DNA of 20,247 nucleotides from CAYQIM01 sp964417555 (GCA_964417555.1 CAYQIM010000056.1:1-20247), one strand, 5' to 3'. Positions 6,666-15,164 are shown, counted from the first letter of the stretch. Translations and numbers: made by a program. Notes: generated from the sequence alone by a model not told the origin.

Positions 6666-8663
6666 TTAAGCCGTTAATAATTGATTTACTGTTTTAATAA
6701 TATGTTCGGTAGTAAACCCTAAGGCAGTGAATACCGTTGGTCCTGGTGCAGACTCACCAAATCGATCTATTCCAATGATCTTTCCTTTACAACCCACATA
6801 GCGATACCACCAGTCTGTACTACCGGCTTCTATGGCAACTCGCTTCGTTACTGAAGAAGGTAAAATAGCATTTTGATAAGCCGTATCTTGCAAGGCAAAA
6901 CGATCGGCCGATGGCATTGATACCACACGAATTTGCTTTCCTTGTTGGTTTAGCGCGCGTGCTGCATTAACAGCAAGACTGACTTCGGATCCTGTTGCTA
7001 TAATAATCGCTTCCGGCAACGCTTGACAATCTAAAATAGTATAGGCGCCGCGTTGAATAGAGGATAAGGTGGTTTTGGTATGGGTTTGTACCGGTAAAGC
7101 TTGTCGTGTGAGTAATAAACAGCTAGGTCCCTGGTGTTCTAGGGCTTGCTGCCAAGCTACTGTCGTTTCGACGGTATCACAAGGTCGCCACAGTGAAAGC
7201 TGTGGTATCAGACGTAAGCTATTAATGTGTTCTATGGGCTGATGTGTCGGGCCATCTTCCCCTAAGCCAATCGAATCATGTGTGTAAACAAAGATAACGC
7301 GCTGTTTCATTAATGCAGCGAGACGAATGGCATTCCGTGCGTAGTCGCTGAAGACTAAAAAAGTGCCACCATAGGGAATAAATCCACCGTGTAAAGCGAT
7401 GCCATTCATCATTGCCGACATGCCAAATTCGCGAACACCATAGTGTATATAGTTACCTGAAGGGTTTTCTTGGTTTAAGACGTGAGATGCTTGCCAGAAG
7501 GTTAGATTGGATTCCGTTAAGTCGGCAGAGCCTCCTAAAAGTTCAGGTAAAAGAGGGCCGAAAGCATTTAAGGTCTGTAAAGAAGCTTTTCGCGTGGCTA
7601 TTTTTTCAGATTTTTTGGCGGTCTCAGTAATGATTTTTTTAGATTTTTCTGCCCATTCCTCTGGAAGTTGGCCATGGATTCTTCGGCTAAATTCTTTGGC
7701 AAGTTCTGTATAGGCTTTTTGATAGGACTCCCATTTTTGCTGCCATGTTTGTTCTAAGGCAGCTCCTTTTTCGCAGGCATTCCAGGCTTGATAAATATCT
7801 ATCGGTATTTCAAAAGCGGGATAGTGCCAATCCAGAGCTTGCTTAGTTGCGATTATTTCTTCATCACCGAGAGGTGCACCATGCGCTTGATGACTGTCTG
7901 CTAAGTTAGGTGCACCAAAGGCGATATGTGTTTTACAACATATCAAACTGGGTTTATCGTTTACAGCACGCGCTTGTGTGATGGCTTCTCTAATTTGATC
8001 AGGATTATGACCATCGACATCGGGGATAACATGCCAATGGTAGGCCTCAAAACGTTGGGGTGTGTTGTCTTTAAACCAACCGTCAACTTTTCCATCAATA
8101 GAAATCTCATTATCGTCCCAGAAAGCGATTAATTTTCCTAAACCTAAACAGCCAGCTAATGAAGCCACTTCATGCGAAATACCTTCCATAAGACAACCAT
8201 CACCCATAAAGACATAGGTGTAGTGATCAACGATTTTGTGATCAGGGCGATTAAACTGTGCAGCTAAACTGTGTTCAGCTAATGCCATGCCTACCGCATT
8301 GGCGAATCCTTGCCCTAAAGGACCTGTAGTAGTTTCAACACCCGGCGTAATACCATATTCGGGATGGCCTGGTGTTTTCGAATGTAATTGTCGAAATTGT
8401 TTGATGTCATCTAAAGAAAGATCATAACCCGTTAGATGAAGTAGGGCATATTGCAGCATAGAACCATGGCCATTGGACAGTATGAAACGATCGCGATTAG
8501 GCCAAGTTGGATTAGCAGGGTTATGGTTTAAAAAATCTTGCCATAAAACTGTTGCAATATCAGCCATGCCCATGGGCATACCGGGATGTCCTGAATTAGC
8601 TTTTTGTACAGCATCCATACTAAGAACGCGAATGGCATCCGCACATTTTTTTTGATACGACAT
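6666..8663 (-). CDS. tkt: transketolase
   Basis: Thiamine-diphosphate enzyme of the non-oxidative pentose phosphate pathway, moving two-carbon units between sugar phosphates. 665 residues, close to E. coli TktA (663). The N-terminal KANSGHPGMPMG is typical. The ThDP motif runs from GDG at 154-156 to N185 (FWDDNEISIDG). The cofactor-activating Glu is E412 in HYGVREFGMSAMMNG, and THDSIGLGEDGPTHQP follows. The C-terminal domain, about 530-665, is complete. AAGGGC lies about seven bases before the ATG. The gapA gene follows 18 bases after the stop. A 70-base gap separates it from the upstream permease gene, in which I see no clear terminator. Confidence 0.95.
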   Translation of the reverse strand: MSYQKKCADAIRVLSMDAVQKANSGHPGMPMGMADIATVLWQDFLNHNPANPTWPNRDRFILSNGHGSMLQYALLHLTGYDLSLDDIKQFRQLHSKTPGHPEYGITPGVETTTGPLGQGFANAVGMALAEHSLAAQFNRPDHKIVDHYTYVFMGDGCLMEGISHEVASLAGCLGLGKLIAFWDDNEISIDGKVDGWFKDNTPQRFEAYHWHVIPDVDGHNPDQIREAITQARAVNDKPSLICCKTHIAFGAPNLADSHQAHGAPLGDEEIIATKQALDWHYPAFEIPIDIYQAWNACEKGAALEQTWQQKWESYQKAYTELAKEFSRRIHGQLPEEWAEKSKKIITETAKKSEKIATRKASLQTLNAFGPLLPELLGGSADLTESNLTFWQASHVLNQENPSGNYIHYGVREFGMSAMMNGIALHGGFIPYGGTFLVFSDYARNAIRLAALMKQRVIFVYTHDSIGLGEDGPTHQPIEHINSLRLIPQLSLWRPCDTVETTVAWQQALEHQGPSCLLLTRQALPVQTHTKTTLSSIQRGAYTILDCQALPEAIIIATGSEVSLAVNAARALNQQGKQIRVVSMPSADRFALQDTAYQNAILPSSVTKRVAIEAGSTDWWYRYVGCKGKIIGIDRFGESAPGPTVFTALGFTTEHIIKTVNQLLTA

Positions 8664-8733
8664 ACTTGAAGCCCTTGCTAAATAATCTTACTGTTTTTTG
8701 GTATCCTGCGCTGATCCTCAAGACGACGGTTTA

Positions 8734-9930
8734 CTACAACATATCAACAATTATTGCATGCACAATAATAATGGCTGCAGCAATGACGACTAAACTTAAT
8801 AAAATTTTTCCGCCTGAGACTCGATAAGAGGAAACGAGCTGTTGATGATAGCGTCCTGACCAAGCCATGAGTGCTGGCAGTAAAGCTAACAAACTGGCAC
8901 ACCAAATACCAGCATAATTTAACGCTGTCATAAATACAGCCGGAAAAAATAAAACAATGGTTAGAGGTGGGAAAAAAGTCAGTATAGCGGTAATATTTTT
9001 ACCTTTTTTGGTTTTATTGAGTCTAAAACTGTCCATTAAGAAATCAGCCAGGCTGAGACCTACGCCCAAAAACGAGGTGGCAAGACAGATCGATGTAAAT
9101 CCCCAAGCTAAGCTGGTGATAAGTTTTGTATTTAATAAAACACTGAGCCTATTGGTTAATTCGCTGTTAGGTTGATTCATATGGGCAATCTCAGTAAGCC
9201 CCAAATGACCATCGATAGGGATAATGCCCATAATAGCAGCGTTCCATAAAATATAACAAACAAGCGGAATTAAACTGCCCAAAATGATAACTCGGCGTAG
9301 TTGTTGCACATCACTATGAAAATAAATTCGCAAACTGGGAATGATGGCGGCAAAACCAAATGATGTAATCATAATGGTTAGGCTGTTGGGTAGATAATGG
9401 AGTTGGCCTTGACCTAATTGTTTTGCTGAAAGAGAAGGAAAAATTAATAAAATAAGCAGAATATAAATTAATAATTTTCCGCCCATCAATGCGCGATTAA
9501 ATGTGTCAACAGAGCGGATTCCTTGATAAATAATGACGCCAAAACAGAGAACAAATAAAATCGCTGCGGACTTGAGGGAAAAGTGTAGGTTTGTTTTTTG
9601 TAGCAAGCTCTGTAAGAAGTCAGCTCCGCCAGCGATATAGGCCGCTAATAAAGAATATAACAAAAGTAAGTAGCAAAGCCAGGTAATTATCTCGCCCACA
9701 CGTCCCAAGGTGGCACGCGCCATAGAAACCAAATGACTATTGGCGGGAAACCAAAGATTGACTTCTAAGATAAGTAAACCACCCGCGAGCATGATGGCCC
9801 AACATGCTATCAAAAACACGGTGGAGTTAATAAAGCCTGTCTGTGCTGTTGCGAGTGGTAGTGCTAGCATGCCACCACCGATGGCATTGCCCGTGATCAT
9901 TAGAATGCCGCCAATTTGTTTTATATTCAT
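8734..9930 (-). CDS. TyrP-family aromatic amino-acid permease, copy 1
   Basis: Inner-membrane proton-coupled transporter of the hydroxy/aromatic amino acid permease (HAAAP) family, most like TyrP. 398 residues (E. coli TyrP 403) with about eleven hydrophobic segments. The signature GNAIGGGMLALPLATAQ begins at residue 14, followed by LLILEVNLWFPANS, YIAGGADF and ITSFGFAAIIPS, all standard family landmarks. Its ATG overlaps the TGA of the upstream paralogue in a 4-base ATGA, which indicates translational coupling. The substrate (Tyr, Trp or another amino acid) cannot be told from the sequence; import from a host is an inference. Confidence 0.87.
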   Translation of the reverse strand: MNIKQIGGILMITGNAIGGGMLALPLATAQTGFINSTVFLIACWAIMLAGGLLILEVNLWFPANSHLVSMARATLGRVGEIITWLCYLLLLYSLLAAYIAGGADFLQSLLQKTNLHFSLKSAAILFVLCFGVIIYQGIRSVDTFNRALMGGKLLIYILLILLIFPSLSAKQLGQGQLHYLPNSLTIMITSFGFAAIIPSLRIYFHSDVQQLRRVIILGSLIPLVCYILWNAAIMGIIPIDGHLGLTEIAHMNQPNSELTNRLSVLLNTKLITSLAWGFTSICLATSFLGVGLSLADFLMDSFRLNKTKKGKNITAILTFFPPLTIVLFFPAVFMTALNYAGIWCASLLALLPALMAWSGRYHQQLVSSYRVSGGKILLSLVVIAAAIIIVHAIIVDML

Positions 9931-11129
9931 AAAGAACTACAACTTAAAATGATGAGTAATGTGCTAATGCTGAATAAAATAATCAATAAACATTTACCGC
10001 CAGCCACTTGATAGCCGGAGGTGAATTTTTTTGTATAACGTCCACTCCACGTCATCATAGCGGGCAAGCCAATGAGTAATATGGCGCAGAGAATTCCAGC
10101 ATAAGATAACGCTTTAATAAATGCATTCGGATAGTGGTTAGCGACGATCAATGGAGGTAAAAAAGTAATGGCATAAAGCATTAATTTATTTGGCCCCATT
10201 TTTTTGACGCCTAATCCATCACTTAAAAAATCAAAAAGACTTAAAGAAACGCCTAGAAATGAGGTTGCCAGACAAATCGCGGTAAAAGCTTTGGCTAAAA
10301 AATTAATCAGCGGATTGTGTAGCAATTGGCTTAAGGCATGGATTAAATCGCTGGTTGAATGACTTGAATGCGCCATTGCCATTAAACTTATGCGCCCCTG
10401 GGATGGAATGACGCCCATAATGACTAATTCCCATAGGATATAGCAAATGAGTGGAATGAAACTGCCGATGAGAATAGCTTTGCGTAGTTGCTTTGCATCG
10501 TTTTTGAAATAGCTACGCAGGCTAGGAATGATGACAGCAAATCCAAATGAAGTAACAATAACCGTGATGCTGCTTATGATGACGGGTAAACGATGGAATT
10601 CTCCCGGTGTTAGAAGATAGCTTGGTGAAACAAAAGGAAATATACAAATGATTAATAAACCAATAGTAGCTAGCTTACTGAACATTAATCCTCGATTCAT
10701 AAAATCAACAGAGGAAATACCTTTATAAACAACGATACTTAATAATCCGGTGAATAGAAAAGCAGAAACTCGACTTGAAAAGGTCAAGTGCAAGTTTATC
10801 AATAGGTGTTGTAGAAAATCGCTACCCCCTGAAATGTAGGCCGCCAATAACGCGTAAAGTAGTAATAAATAGCTCACCCAAGCAATGACTTGGCCAAAAT
10901 GGCCTAAGGTCGTTTTGGCCATCGTAATTAAATTGCTGTTTACAGGATGCCAGAGATTGACTTCTAAGATAAGTAACGCACTTGATGTCATTACCGCCCA
11001 GCAAATAAAAAGGGATAATAAGGTAGCGATAAAGCCAAATTGTGCGGTAGCCACAGGCAATGCTAGCATACCACCACCAATGCTCGTGCCAATGATTAGT
11101 AGAACTCCGCCGATAAATTTATTATTCAT
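9927..11129 (-). CDS. TyrP-family aromatic amino-acid permease, copy 2
   Basis: Second HAAAP permease, 400 residues, clearly paralogous to the downstream copy: GTSIGGGMLALPVATAQ at residue 14, LLILEVNLWHPVNS, YISGGSDFLQ and VTSFGFAVIIPSLR all correspond position for position. About eleven membrane segments. The two proteins differ at many positions, so the duplication is not recent. It sits 23 bases after the end of lpxL on the same strand and probably shares its transcript. Substrate specificity is unknown and may differ from that of copy 1. Confidence 0.87.
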   Translation of the reverse strand: MNNKFIGGVLLIIGTSIGGGMLALPVATAQFGFIATLLSLFICWAVMTSSALLILEVNLWHPVNSNLITMAKTTLGHFGQVIAWVSYLLLLYALLAAYISGGSDFLQHLLINLHLTFSSRVSAFLFTGLLSIVVYKGISSVDFMNRGLMFSKLATIGLLIICIFPFVSPSYLLTPGEFHRLPVIISSITVIVTSFGFAVIIPSLRSYFKNDAKQLRKAILIGSFIPLICYILWELVIMGVIPSQGRISLMAMAHSSHSTSDLIHALSQLLHNPLINFLAKAFTAICLATSFLGVSLSLFDFLSDGLGVKKMGPNKLMLYAITFLPPLIVANHYPNAFIKALSYAGILCAILLIGLPAMMTWSGRYTKKFTSGYQVAGGKCLLIILFSISTLLIILSCSSL

Positions 11130-11152
11130 ACCATATGCCTTTAGAGGGTGTT

Positions 11153-12061
11153 TCAGTAAAAGGAAGATTCCCCGGCCGGTCTTGTTTTAAAACGGCGATG
11201 GATCCAGAGATATTGCTCTGGATGGGCGCGGATGGCTTGTTCTAGGTGTTTATTAAAATAAATTGTGGCTTCAGTTGCATCGAGCTCGTCGAAATTTTTT
11301 ACAAGAGGGCTAATCGTAATTTGGTAACCTTTGCCTTGTGGAAGGCGATGATAAAAGAGCGTGACAACTTGAGCATGTGTTTGTTTTGCGTACCGACTGG
11401 GTGTTGTAATTGTAGCCGCTTCAATTCTAAAGAAAGGTGAAAAAATACTGTGTGCAGGTCCATAATCTTGATCGGCGGCATACCAGATGGCCGCATTTTT
11501 TTTCAGTGCTTTAATAATTTGACGTACGGCATGCCGGTGAATAGGTTGCATCAACTTAAAATTTCGGTGTCGTTTTAATAACATGTCAATGACTTGATTT
11601 TTTTGTTCGCGATAAACAACATGGATGGGAAATATACTAGAGAATAAACGTCCACAAAGATCTAATGAAGTAAAATGACCGCTAAGAATGATTACACCTT
11701 GTTTTCTTGCCAGCGCTTCTTGCAGATGCTCTAAACCTTCAACGTGAAGCAGGGGAGCGAGTTTATGAAAAGGTACCCACCATGCCATAGCGGCTTCAAT
11801 CAGTCCCATCCCTAAAGATTTAAAATGTTCTTTTAATAGTTGCTTTCGGGCATGTTCGGAAAGCTCCGGGAAACAGAGGGCAAGATTTATGCGAGCAATA
11901 TGCCGAAAACGTTTTAATAAATAAAAAGCACCATGACCTAACCCTCTACCAACCATTAATTGTAGCTTAAGAGGAAGTTTATTTATCCCATATAATACCC
12001 CAAGCCCTAGCCAAGTGAGCCAATAACGGGGATGTATAAGATTAAAGTGTTTTGTTTTCAT
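11153..12061 (-). CDS. lpxL: lipid A late acyltransferase LpxL (HtrB-like)
   Basis: Inner-membrane acyltransferase that adds a secondary acyl chain, usually lauroyl, to Kdo2-lipid IVA. 302 residues, the normal length. HPRYWLTWLGLGVLYGI at the start and a hydrophobic N-terminal helix anchor it. The catalytic HX4D motif is GHFTSLDL with H129 and D134. IWYAADQDYGP and the C-terminal YLWIHRRFKTRP are close to E. coli LpxL; the conserved DYGP and HRRFKTRP favour LpxL over LpxM. Its first 20 bases overlap the end of the ferredoxin gene, and no good ribosome binding site is seen, so translation is probably coupled. Acyl-chain choice cannot be read from the sequence. Confidence 0.9.
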   Translation of the reverse strand: MKTKHFNLIHPRYWLTWLGLGVLYGINKLPLKLQLMVGRGLGHGAFYLLKRFRHIARINLALCFPELSEHARKQLLKEHFKSLGMGLIEAAMAWWVPFHKLAPLLHVEGLEHLQEALARKQGVIILSGHFTSLDLCGRLFSSIFPIHVVYREQKNQVIDMLLKRHRNFKLMQPIHRHAVRQIIKALKKNAAIWYAADQDYGPAHSIFSPFFRIEAATITTPSRYAKQTHAQVVTLFYHRLPQGKGYQITISPLVKNFDELDATEATIYFNKHLEQAIRAHPEQYLWIHRRFKTRPAGESSFY

Positions 12062-12371
12062 TAGGTAATAGCAGTCGTGTGACTATTTGCTTGTTAACGA
12101 TTTGTTTTTCTATGATTTCGTCGATATCTTTTTCGGTTTCACAATAGTACCAGATGCCTTCAGGATAAATGACTAAAACTGGGCCATCCTCACAGCGACC
12201 TAAACAACCGGCGCTGCTGACCCGTATTTTCTTTTCTTTTTTGTCGTCAAGCATTTTTATTCTCGTCTTTAAGTAATTCAATAAGGGTTTAGCACCCCGT
12301 TTAGCACAACAATCTTTATTGTTGTCACGTTCATTGATGCAAAGAAAAATATGCTGTTGGTAGTAAGACAT
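12042..12371 (-). CDS. thioredoxin-like [2Fe-2S] ferredoxin
   Basis: Small soluble electron carrier of 109 residues, of the thioredoxin-fold (Shethna-type, COG3411-like) ferredoxin group. Cys residues C11, C21, C22, C56 and C60 occur in FLCINERDNNKDCCAKRGA and SSAGCLGRCEDGPVLVIYP; four of them would hold the cluster. GPVLVIYPEGIWYY is a family landmark. It overlaps lpxL by 20 bases and is the first gene of the leftward run ferredoxin-lpxL-permeases. Partner enzymes are not evident, and a link to lipid A synthesis is not established. The start at 12371 has no strong Shine-Dalgarno site. Confidence 0.85.
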   Translation of the reverse strand: MSYYQQHIFLCINERDNNKDCCAKRGAKPLLNYLKTRIKMLDDKKEKKIRVSSAGCLGRCEDGPVLVIYPEGIWYYCETEKDIDEIIEKQIVNKQIVTRLLLPNENKTL

Positions 12372-12375
12372 GAGT

Positions 12376-12441
12376 ATTAGTGGTGGTTAAGTAGATTTTA
12401 TTTTTACTCTAGCAGAAAAAAGTGCTTATTTCTCCACTAAT
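12376..12441. promoter_or_regulatory. 8-bp inverted repeat in the divergent ferredoxin-hsp20 spacer
   Basis: ATTAGTGG at 12376-12383 is the reverse complement of CCACTAAT at 12434-12441. The spacer must hold both outward promoters. A TACACT near 12475 could be the hsp20 -10 box, but I find no convincing -35 box or heat-shock sigma-32 site. An operator is possible; chance is not excluded. Confidence 0.2.
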
Positions 12442-12497
12442 TAGGTCTACGGTCGCTGTTGTTAGGATTTTAGGTTACACTAGGAGCCTCGCTATTC

Positions 12498-12504
12498 AAG
12501 GAGG
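12498..12504 (+). promoter_or_regulatory. strong Shine-Dalgarno site for the GTG-started hsp20
   Basis: AAGGAGG lies six bases before GTG 12511. This is the best ribosome binding site in the window and decides the non-ATG start. Confidence 0.8.
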
Positions 12505-12510
12505 AATAGA

Positions 12511-12966
12511 GTGGCAAATATTAACCGTTATCGATCCTCTTCTTTACTCCATCAATTACATCGTTTATCTCAAGAATGGGATCAGCTATTCGAGCCAAGC
12601 TATCCTGAAGACAATTCTTTAGTAGAAACGAGTCACTGGGCGCCTTGCGTAGACATCAAAGAGGAACCCGAACGATTTGTACTGTATGCTGATATTCCTG
12701 GCGTTGATCCGAGCGATATCGAAATTGCGATGGAAAATGGTGTATTAACTATTAAAGGTGAGCGCGTTCACTCGAAAAAAGAAGAAAGAGAAGACTATAC
12801 GCGGGTAGAGCGCTCTAAAGGCTCTTTTTATCGTCGTTTTGCTTTACCTGATACGGCAGATCCAGATAGAGTCACAGCGAAAGGGAAGCATGGCGTATTA
12901 GAAATTATTATTCCTAAACGTGAGAAAACCACTAAAAAAATCAAAGTAGAAATGAAAAAAGACTAA
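12511..12966 (+). CDS. small heat-shock protein, Hsp20 family
   Basis: ATP-independent holdase chaperone of the cytoplasm, 151 residues. The alpha-crystallin domain covers about residues 42-145: WAPCVDIKEEPERFVLYADIPGV, then GVLTIKGER, then RRFALPDTAD and GVLEIIIPK. The C-terminal IKV near the end resembles the I-X-I/V tail that docks into neighbouring subunits. The N-terminal 40 residues are the usual variable arm. The start is GTG with a perfect AAGGAGG site. It is transcribed divergently from the ferredoxin gene and convergently with the glycosylase gene, 54 bases away. It resembles proteobacterial IbpA or Hsp16-type proteins; I do not assign a precise symbol. Confidence 0.93.
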   Translation: MANINRYRSSSLLHQLHRLSQEWDQLFEPSYPEDNSLVETSHWAPCVDIKEEPERFVLYADIPGVDPSDIEIAMENGVLTIKGERVHSKKEEREDYTRVERSKGSFYRRFALPDTADPDRVTAKGKHGVLEIIIPKREKTTKKIKVEMKKD

Positions 12967-13020
12967 TTTTTAATATTACTTAGATTGAGGCTTATGAATC
13001 GAGCGGCTATGGACGAAAAT

Positions 13021-13605
13021 TCAAGGGTGAATATATTTATTACAGACAGTTTGTAGTGCCGGAATGACAGTTTTCTCAAACCACGGATTGCGTTTTAACC
13101 AAATATTATTACGGGGTGATGGATGAGGTAATGGAAAGAAATGAGGTAAATACTCTGAAAAAGAGTTGACGGTAGCGGTCAATGTTTTTTTACAACGCCC
13201 TTTTAAATAATGATGTTGACTATACTGGCCTATAAGCAATGTTAATTCAATATGAGGAAGGGAAGCTAAAAGAGAAGGTAGCCAATGTTCTGCGCATTCT
13301 TTTCTGGGTGGATAATCACCAGAAGGGCCGGTCCCCGGATAACAGAAACCCATAGGAATGATTGCAATTTGTGATTCATCATAAAATGTTTTTTTATTGA
13401 TATTAAGCCAACGGCGTAAGCGGTCACCGCTGGGATCATTCCAGGGTATACCCGTTTGATGTACCCGAATACCTGGCGCTTGCCCCACAATGAGCAATCG
13501 ACTTTCGGTGTGCGCACGTAATATGGGATTAGGCTTAAACGGTAAATGTAGCGCGCAAAGTTGGCATTGACGAATACGTGAGAGAAGCGGTAATAGTTTA
13601 TTCAT
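13021..13605 (-). CDS. uracil-DNA glycosylase superfamily protein
   Basis: A 194-residue member of the UDG superfamily (COG1573-like), probably excising uracil or another damaged base. GQAPG at 41-45 continues into VHQTGIPWNDPSGDRLRRWL, and the C-terminal catalytic-loop motif is HPSPRN at 161-166. Four cysteines, C14 and C17 (CQLC), C88 and C104, are spaced as in the iron-sulphur family 4/5 enzymes, so a 4Fe-4S cluster is likely. The HPSPRN motif is unlike the HPAA-type motif of classical family 4, so the exact subfamily and substrate are open. It is a single gene with convergent and divergent neighbours. Confidence 0.82.
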   Translation of the reverse strand: MNKLLPLLSRIRQCQLCALHLPFKPNPILRAHTESRLLIVGQAPGIRVHQTGIPWNDPSGDRLRRWLNINKKTFYDESQIAIIPMGFCYPGTGPSGDYPPRKECAEHWLPSLLASLPHIELTLLIGQYSQHHYLKGRCKKTLTATVNSFSEYLPHFFPLPHPSPRNNIWLKRNPWFEKTVIPALQTVCNKYIHP

Positions 13606-13624
13606 AACTTGATAGAGGTTCTGC

Positions 13625-13654
13625 TTGCCAAAAGGGTATCACACCCACTAAAGT
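13625..13654 (+). promoter_or_regulatory. possible sigma-70 promoter of the acidic gene-accA unit
   Basis: TTGCCA (13625-13630) and TAAAGT (13649-13654) are separated by 18 bases, about 45 bases before the first gene. This is a weak match seen by eye. Confidence 0.3.
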
Positions 13655-13697
13655 AAGCCCTAAAATAGGCTGCTTTATTTACAGGTAGGATCGATCT

Positions 13698-13991
13698 ATG
13701 GAGTATAAAGAATCTGATATGTTGTTAGAAGAAGACGATACTGACGGGAGTAACGAGACTGAATTAGGGTCCTCCCTTTTGGAAATGGAAGATGAAGAAC
13801 TGGACACATGGCCAGAAGAACTCGCGTTAGATGCATTAAATAAAAAATCTAAGGCTTCGCCTGTACGTTTTTCCTTAGAAAAGCGAAGGCGTATTGAAGA
13901 GCTCCATGAAGAGCGACGATTACGTGAAGAATTTGACTATGAATTTGAAACAGAAGCTTCTGAAAATAATGATGTGAGCAAAAGTGAGTAA
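13698..13991 (+). CDS. small acidic hypothetical protein upstream of accA
   Basis: A 97-residue, strongly charged protein. Residues 1-45 are acidic (LLEEDDTDGSNETELG and LEMEDEELDTWPEE). Residues about 55-85 form a highly charged helix, SLEKRRRIEELHEERRLREE, which resembles small gammaproteobacterial proteins of the PA3496 or DUF3545 type, though I cannot confirm this. There is no signal peptide, membrane segment or cysteine. AGG lies eight bases before the ATG. The TAA stop is two bases before the accA start, so it is almost certainly cotranscribed and coupled with accA. Function is unknown. Confidence 0.75.
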   Translation: MEYKESDMLLEEDDTDGSNETELGSSLLEMEDEELDTWPEELALDALNKKSKASPVRFSLEKRRRIEELHEERRLREEFDYEFETEASENNDVSKSE

Positions 13992-13993
13992 TT

Positions 13994-14941
13994 ATGCAGG
14001 GTACGTTTTTGGAGTTTGAACAACCTATAGCCGAATTAGAAGCAAAAATTGAAGAGCTGCGTAAGCTCGGTAATGATGCCGAAGTAAATGTCAGTGAGGA
14101 AATTAAACGACTAGAACAAGAAAGAATTAAACAGATCCAATCTATTTTTGCTTCACTTGATGCTTGGCAAGTTGTTCAATTGGCACGCCATCCACAGCGA
14201 CCCTATTTCTTGGACTATGTTGATAAGATTTTTACAGAATTTGATGAATTACACGGAGATAGACAATTTTCTGATGATGGGGCTATAGTAGGGGGATTGG
14301 CGTATTTAGCTGATCAACCCGTTATGCTGATAGGCAATCAAAAAGGTCGTGGTACAAAAGAAAAGGTTCAGCGTAATTTTGGGATGCCGAAACCAGAAGG
14401 ATATCGTAAAGCATTGCGCCTGATGGAATTGGCGGAACGGTTTAAATTACCTATTTTGACCTTTATTGATACCCCAGGGGCTTATCCAGGCATTGATGCA
14501 GAAGAGCGCAATCAAAGTGCCGCGATTGCTATTAATTTACAAGCCATGTCGCAGCTTAAAGTGCCTATCATTTCTACGGTCATTGGTGAAGGTGGTTCTG
14601 GTGGCGCTTTAGCTATTGGCGTTAGCGATCGTGTATTGATGTTACAATATAGCGTTTATTCCGTCATTACACCAGAAGGTTGCGCTTCGATTCTTTGGAA
14701 AAGTGCTGAAAAAGCCCCTGAGGCGGCATCCGCTATGGCGATGACTGCTAGTCGTTTGTTCCAGCTTCAGTTAATCGATCAAGTGATTGAAGAGCCTTTG
14801 GGTGGTGCACACCGAAATCCAGAAGAAATGATCAGCCGCCTGAAGACTGAACTGATTAAACAGTGTGAACAATTAAGAAATTTTTCCATTGAAAAACTAC
14901 TTGACCAGCGCTATAAAAAATTATTGGCGATAGGCGCATAA
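13994..14941 (+). CDS. accA: acetyl-CoA carboxylase carboxyltransferase subunit alpha
   Basis: With AccD it forms the carboxyltransferase that moves CO2 from biotin to acetyl-CoA, making malonyl-CoA for fatty acid synthesis. 315 residues (E. coli 319). The N-terminal FLEFEQPIAELEAKIEEL is the typical helix; then HPQRPYFLDYV, HGDRQFSDDGAIVGG, and GNQKGRGTKEK. The oxyanion-hole and substrate motif GEGGSGGALAIG is at 198-209, followed by YSVITPEGCASILWK. It starts two bases after the small acidic gene. tilS lies downstream, echoing the accA...tilS neighbourhood of other gammaproteobacteria. Confidence 0.96.
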   Translation: MQGTFLEFEQPIAELEAKIEELRKLGNDAEVNVSEEIKRLEQERIKQIQSIFASLDAWQVVQLARHPQRPYFLDYVDKIFTEFDELHGDRQFSDDGAIVGGLAYLADQPVMLIGNQKGRGTKEKVQRNFGMPKPEGYRKALRLMELAERFKLPILTFIDTPGAYPGIDAEERNQSAAIAINLQAMSQLKVPIISTVIGEGGSGGALAIGVSDRVLMLQYSVYSVITPEGCASILWKSAEKAPEAASAMAMTASRLFQLQLIDQVIEEPLGGAHRNPEEMISRLKTELIKQCEQLRNFSIEKLLDQRYKKLLAIGA

Positions 14942-14987
14942 TACCCATACCGTATTGGCAGAACTAGACTTAAGCGGAAATTTATAC

Positions 14988-15020
14988 GTCGCTCCGGCGA
15001 AAGCTAGGGTCCAATGATGG
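14988..15020. repeat. degenerate extragenic palindrome
   Basis: CGCTCCGGCGAAAGC followed by GGGTCC and AATGATGG is a decayed form of the widespread CCGGCGAAAGCCGG-type palindrome of many bacterial genomes. Read on the minus strand it gives the familiar false peptide HHWTLAFAGAT. It is non-coding. Confidence 0.5.
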
Positions 15021-15026
15021 CCTGTG

Positions 15027-15118
15027 GTCAAGCTGTAGGATAACGGTTTATTTTTGTACAAATAAGTAACGCAGAAAAACTTGCTAACTAAGTGTGCTGC
15101 ACCAACAGACAGCTTTTC
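15027..15118. repeat. possible degenerate, reversed copy of the hairpin repeat family
   Basis: AACGG, then a TTATTT/AAATAA stem around TTGTAC, then GTAACGCAGAAAAAC matches in order the reverse complement of the apex region of copies A and C (AACGGAGCATAC...GTATG...ACACAGAAAAAC). Flanking GTCAAGCTGT and ACAGCTT could be remains of arms. The match is loose. Confidence 0.3.
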
Positions 15119-15164
15119 GTGAGTTAACTTTACAAGTAACCACTGTGTTCTGTATGGTTGCGTG

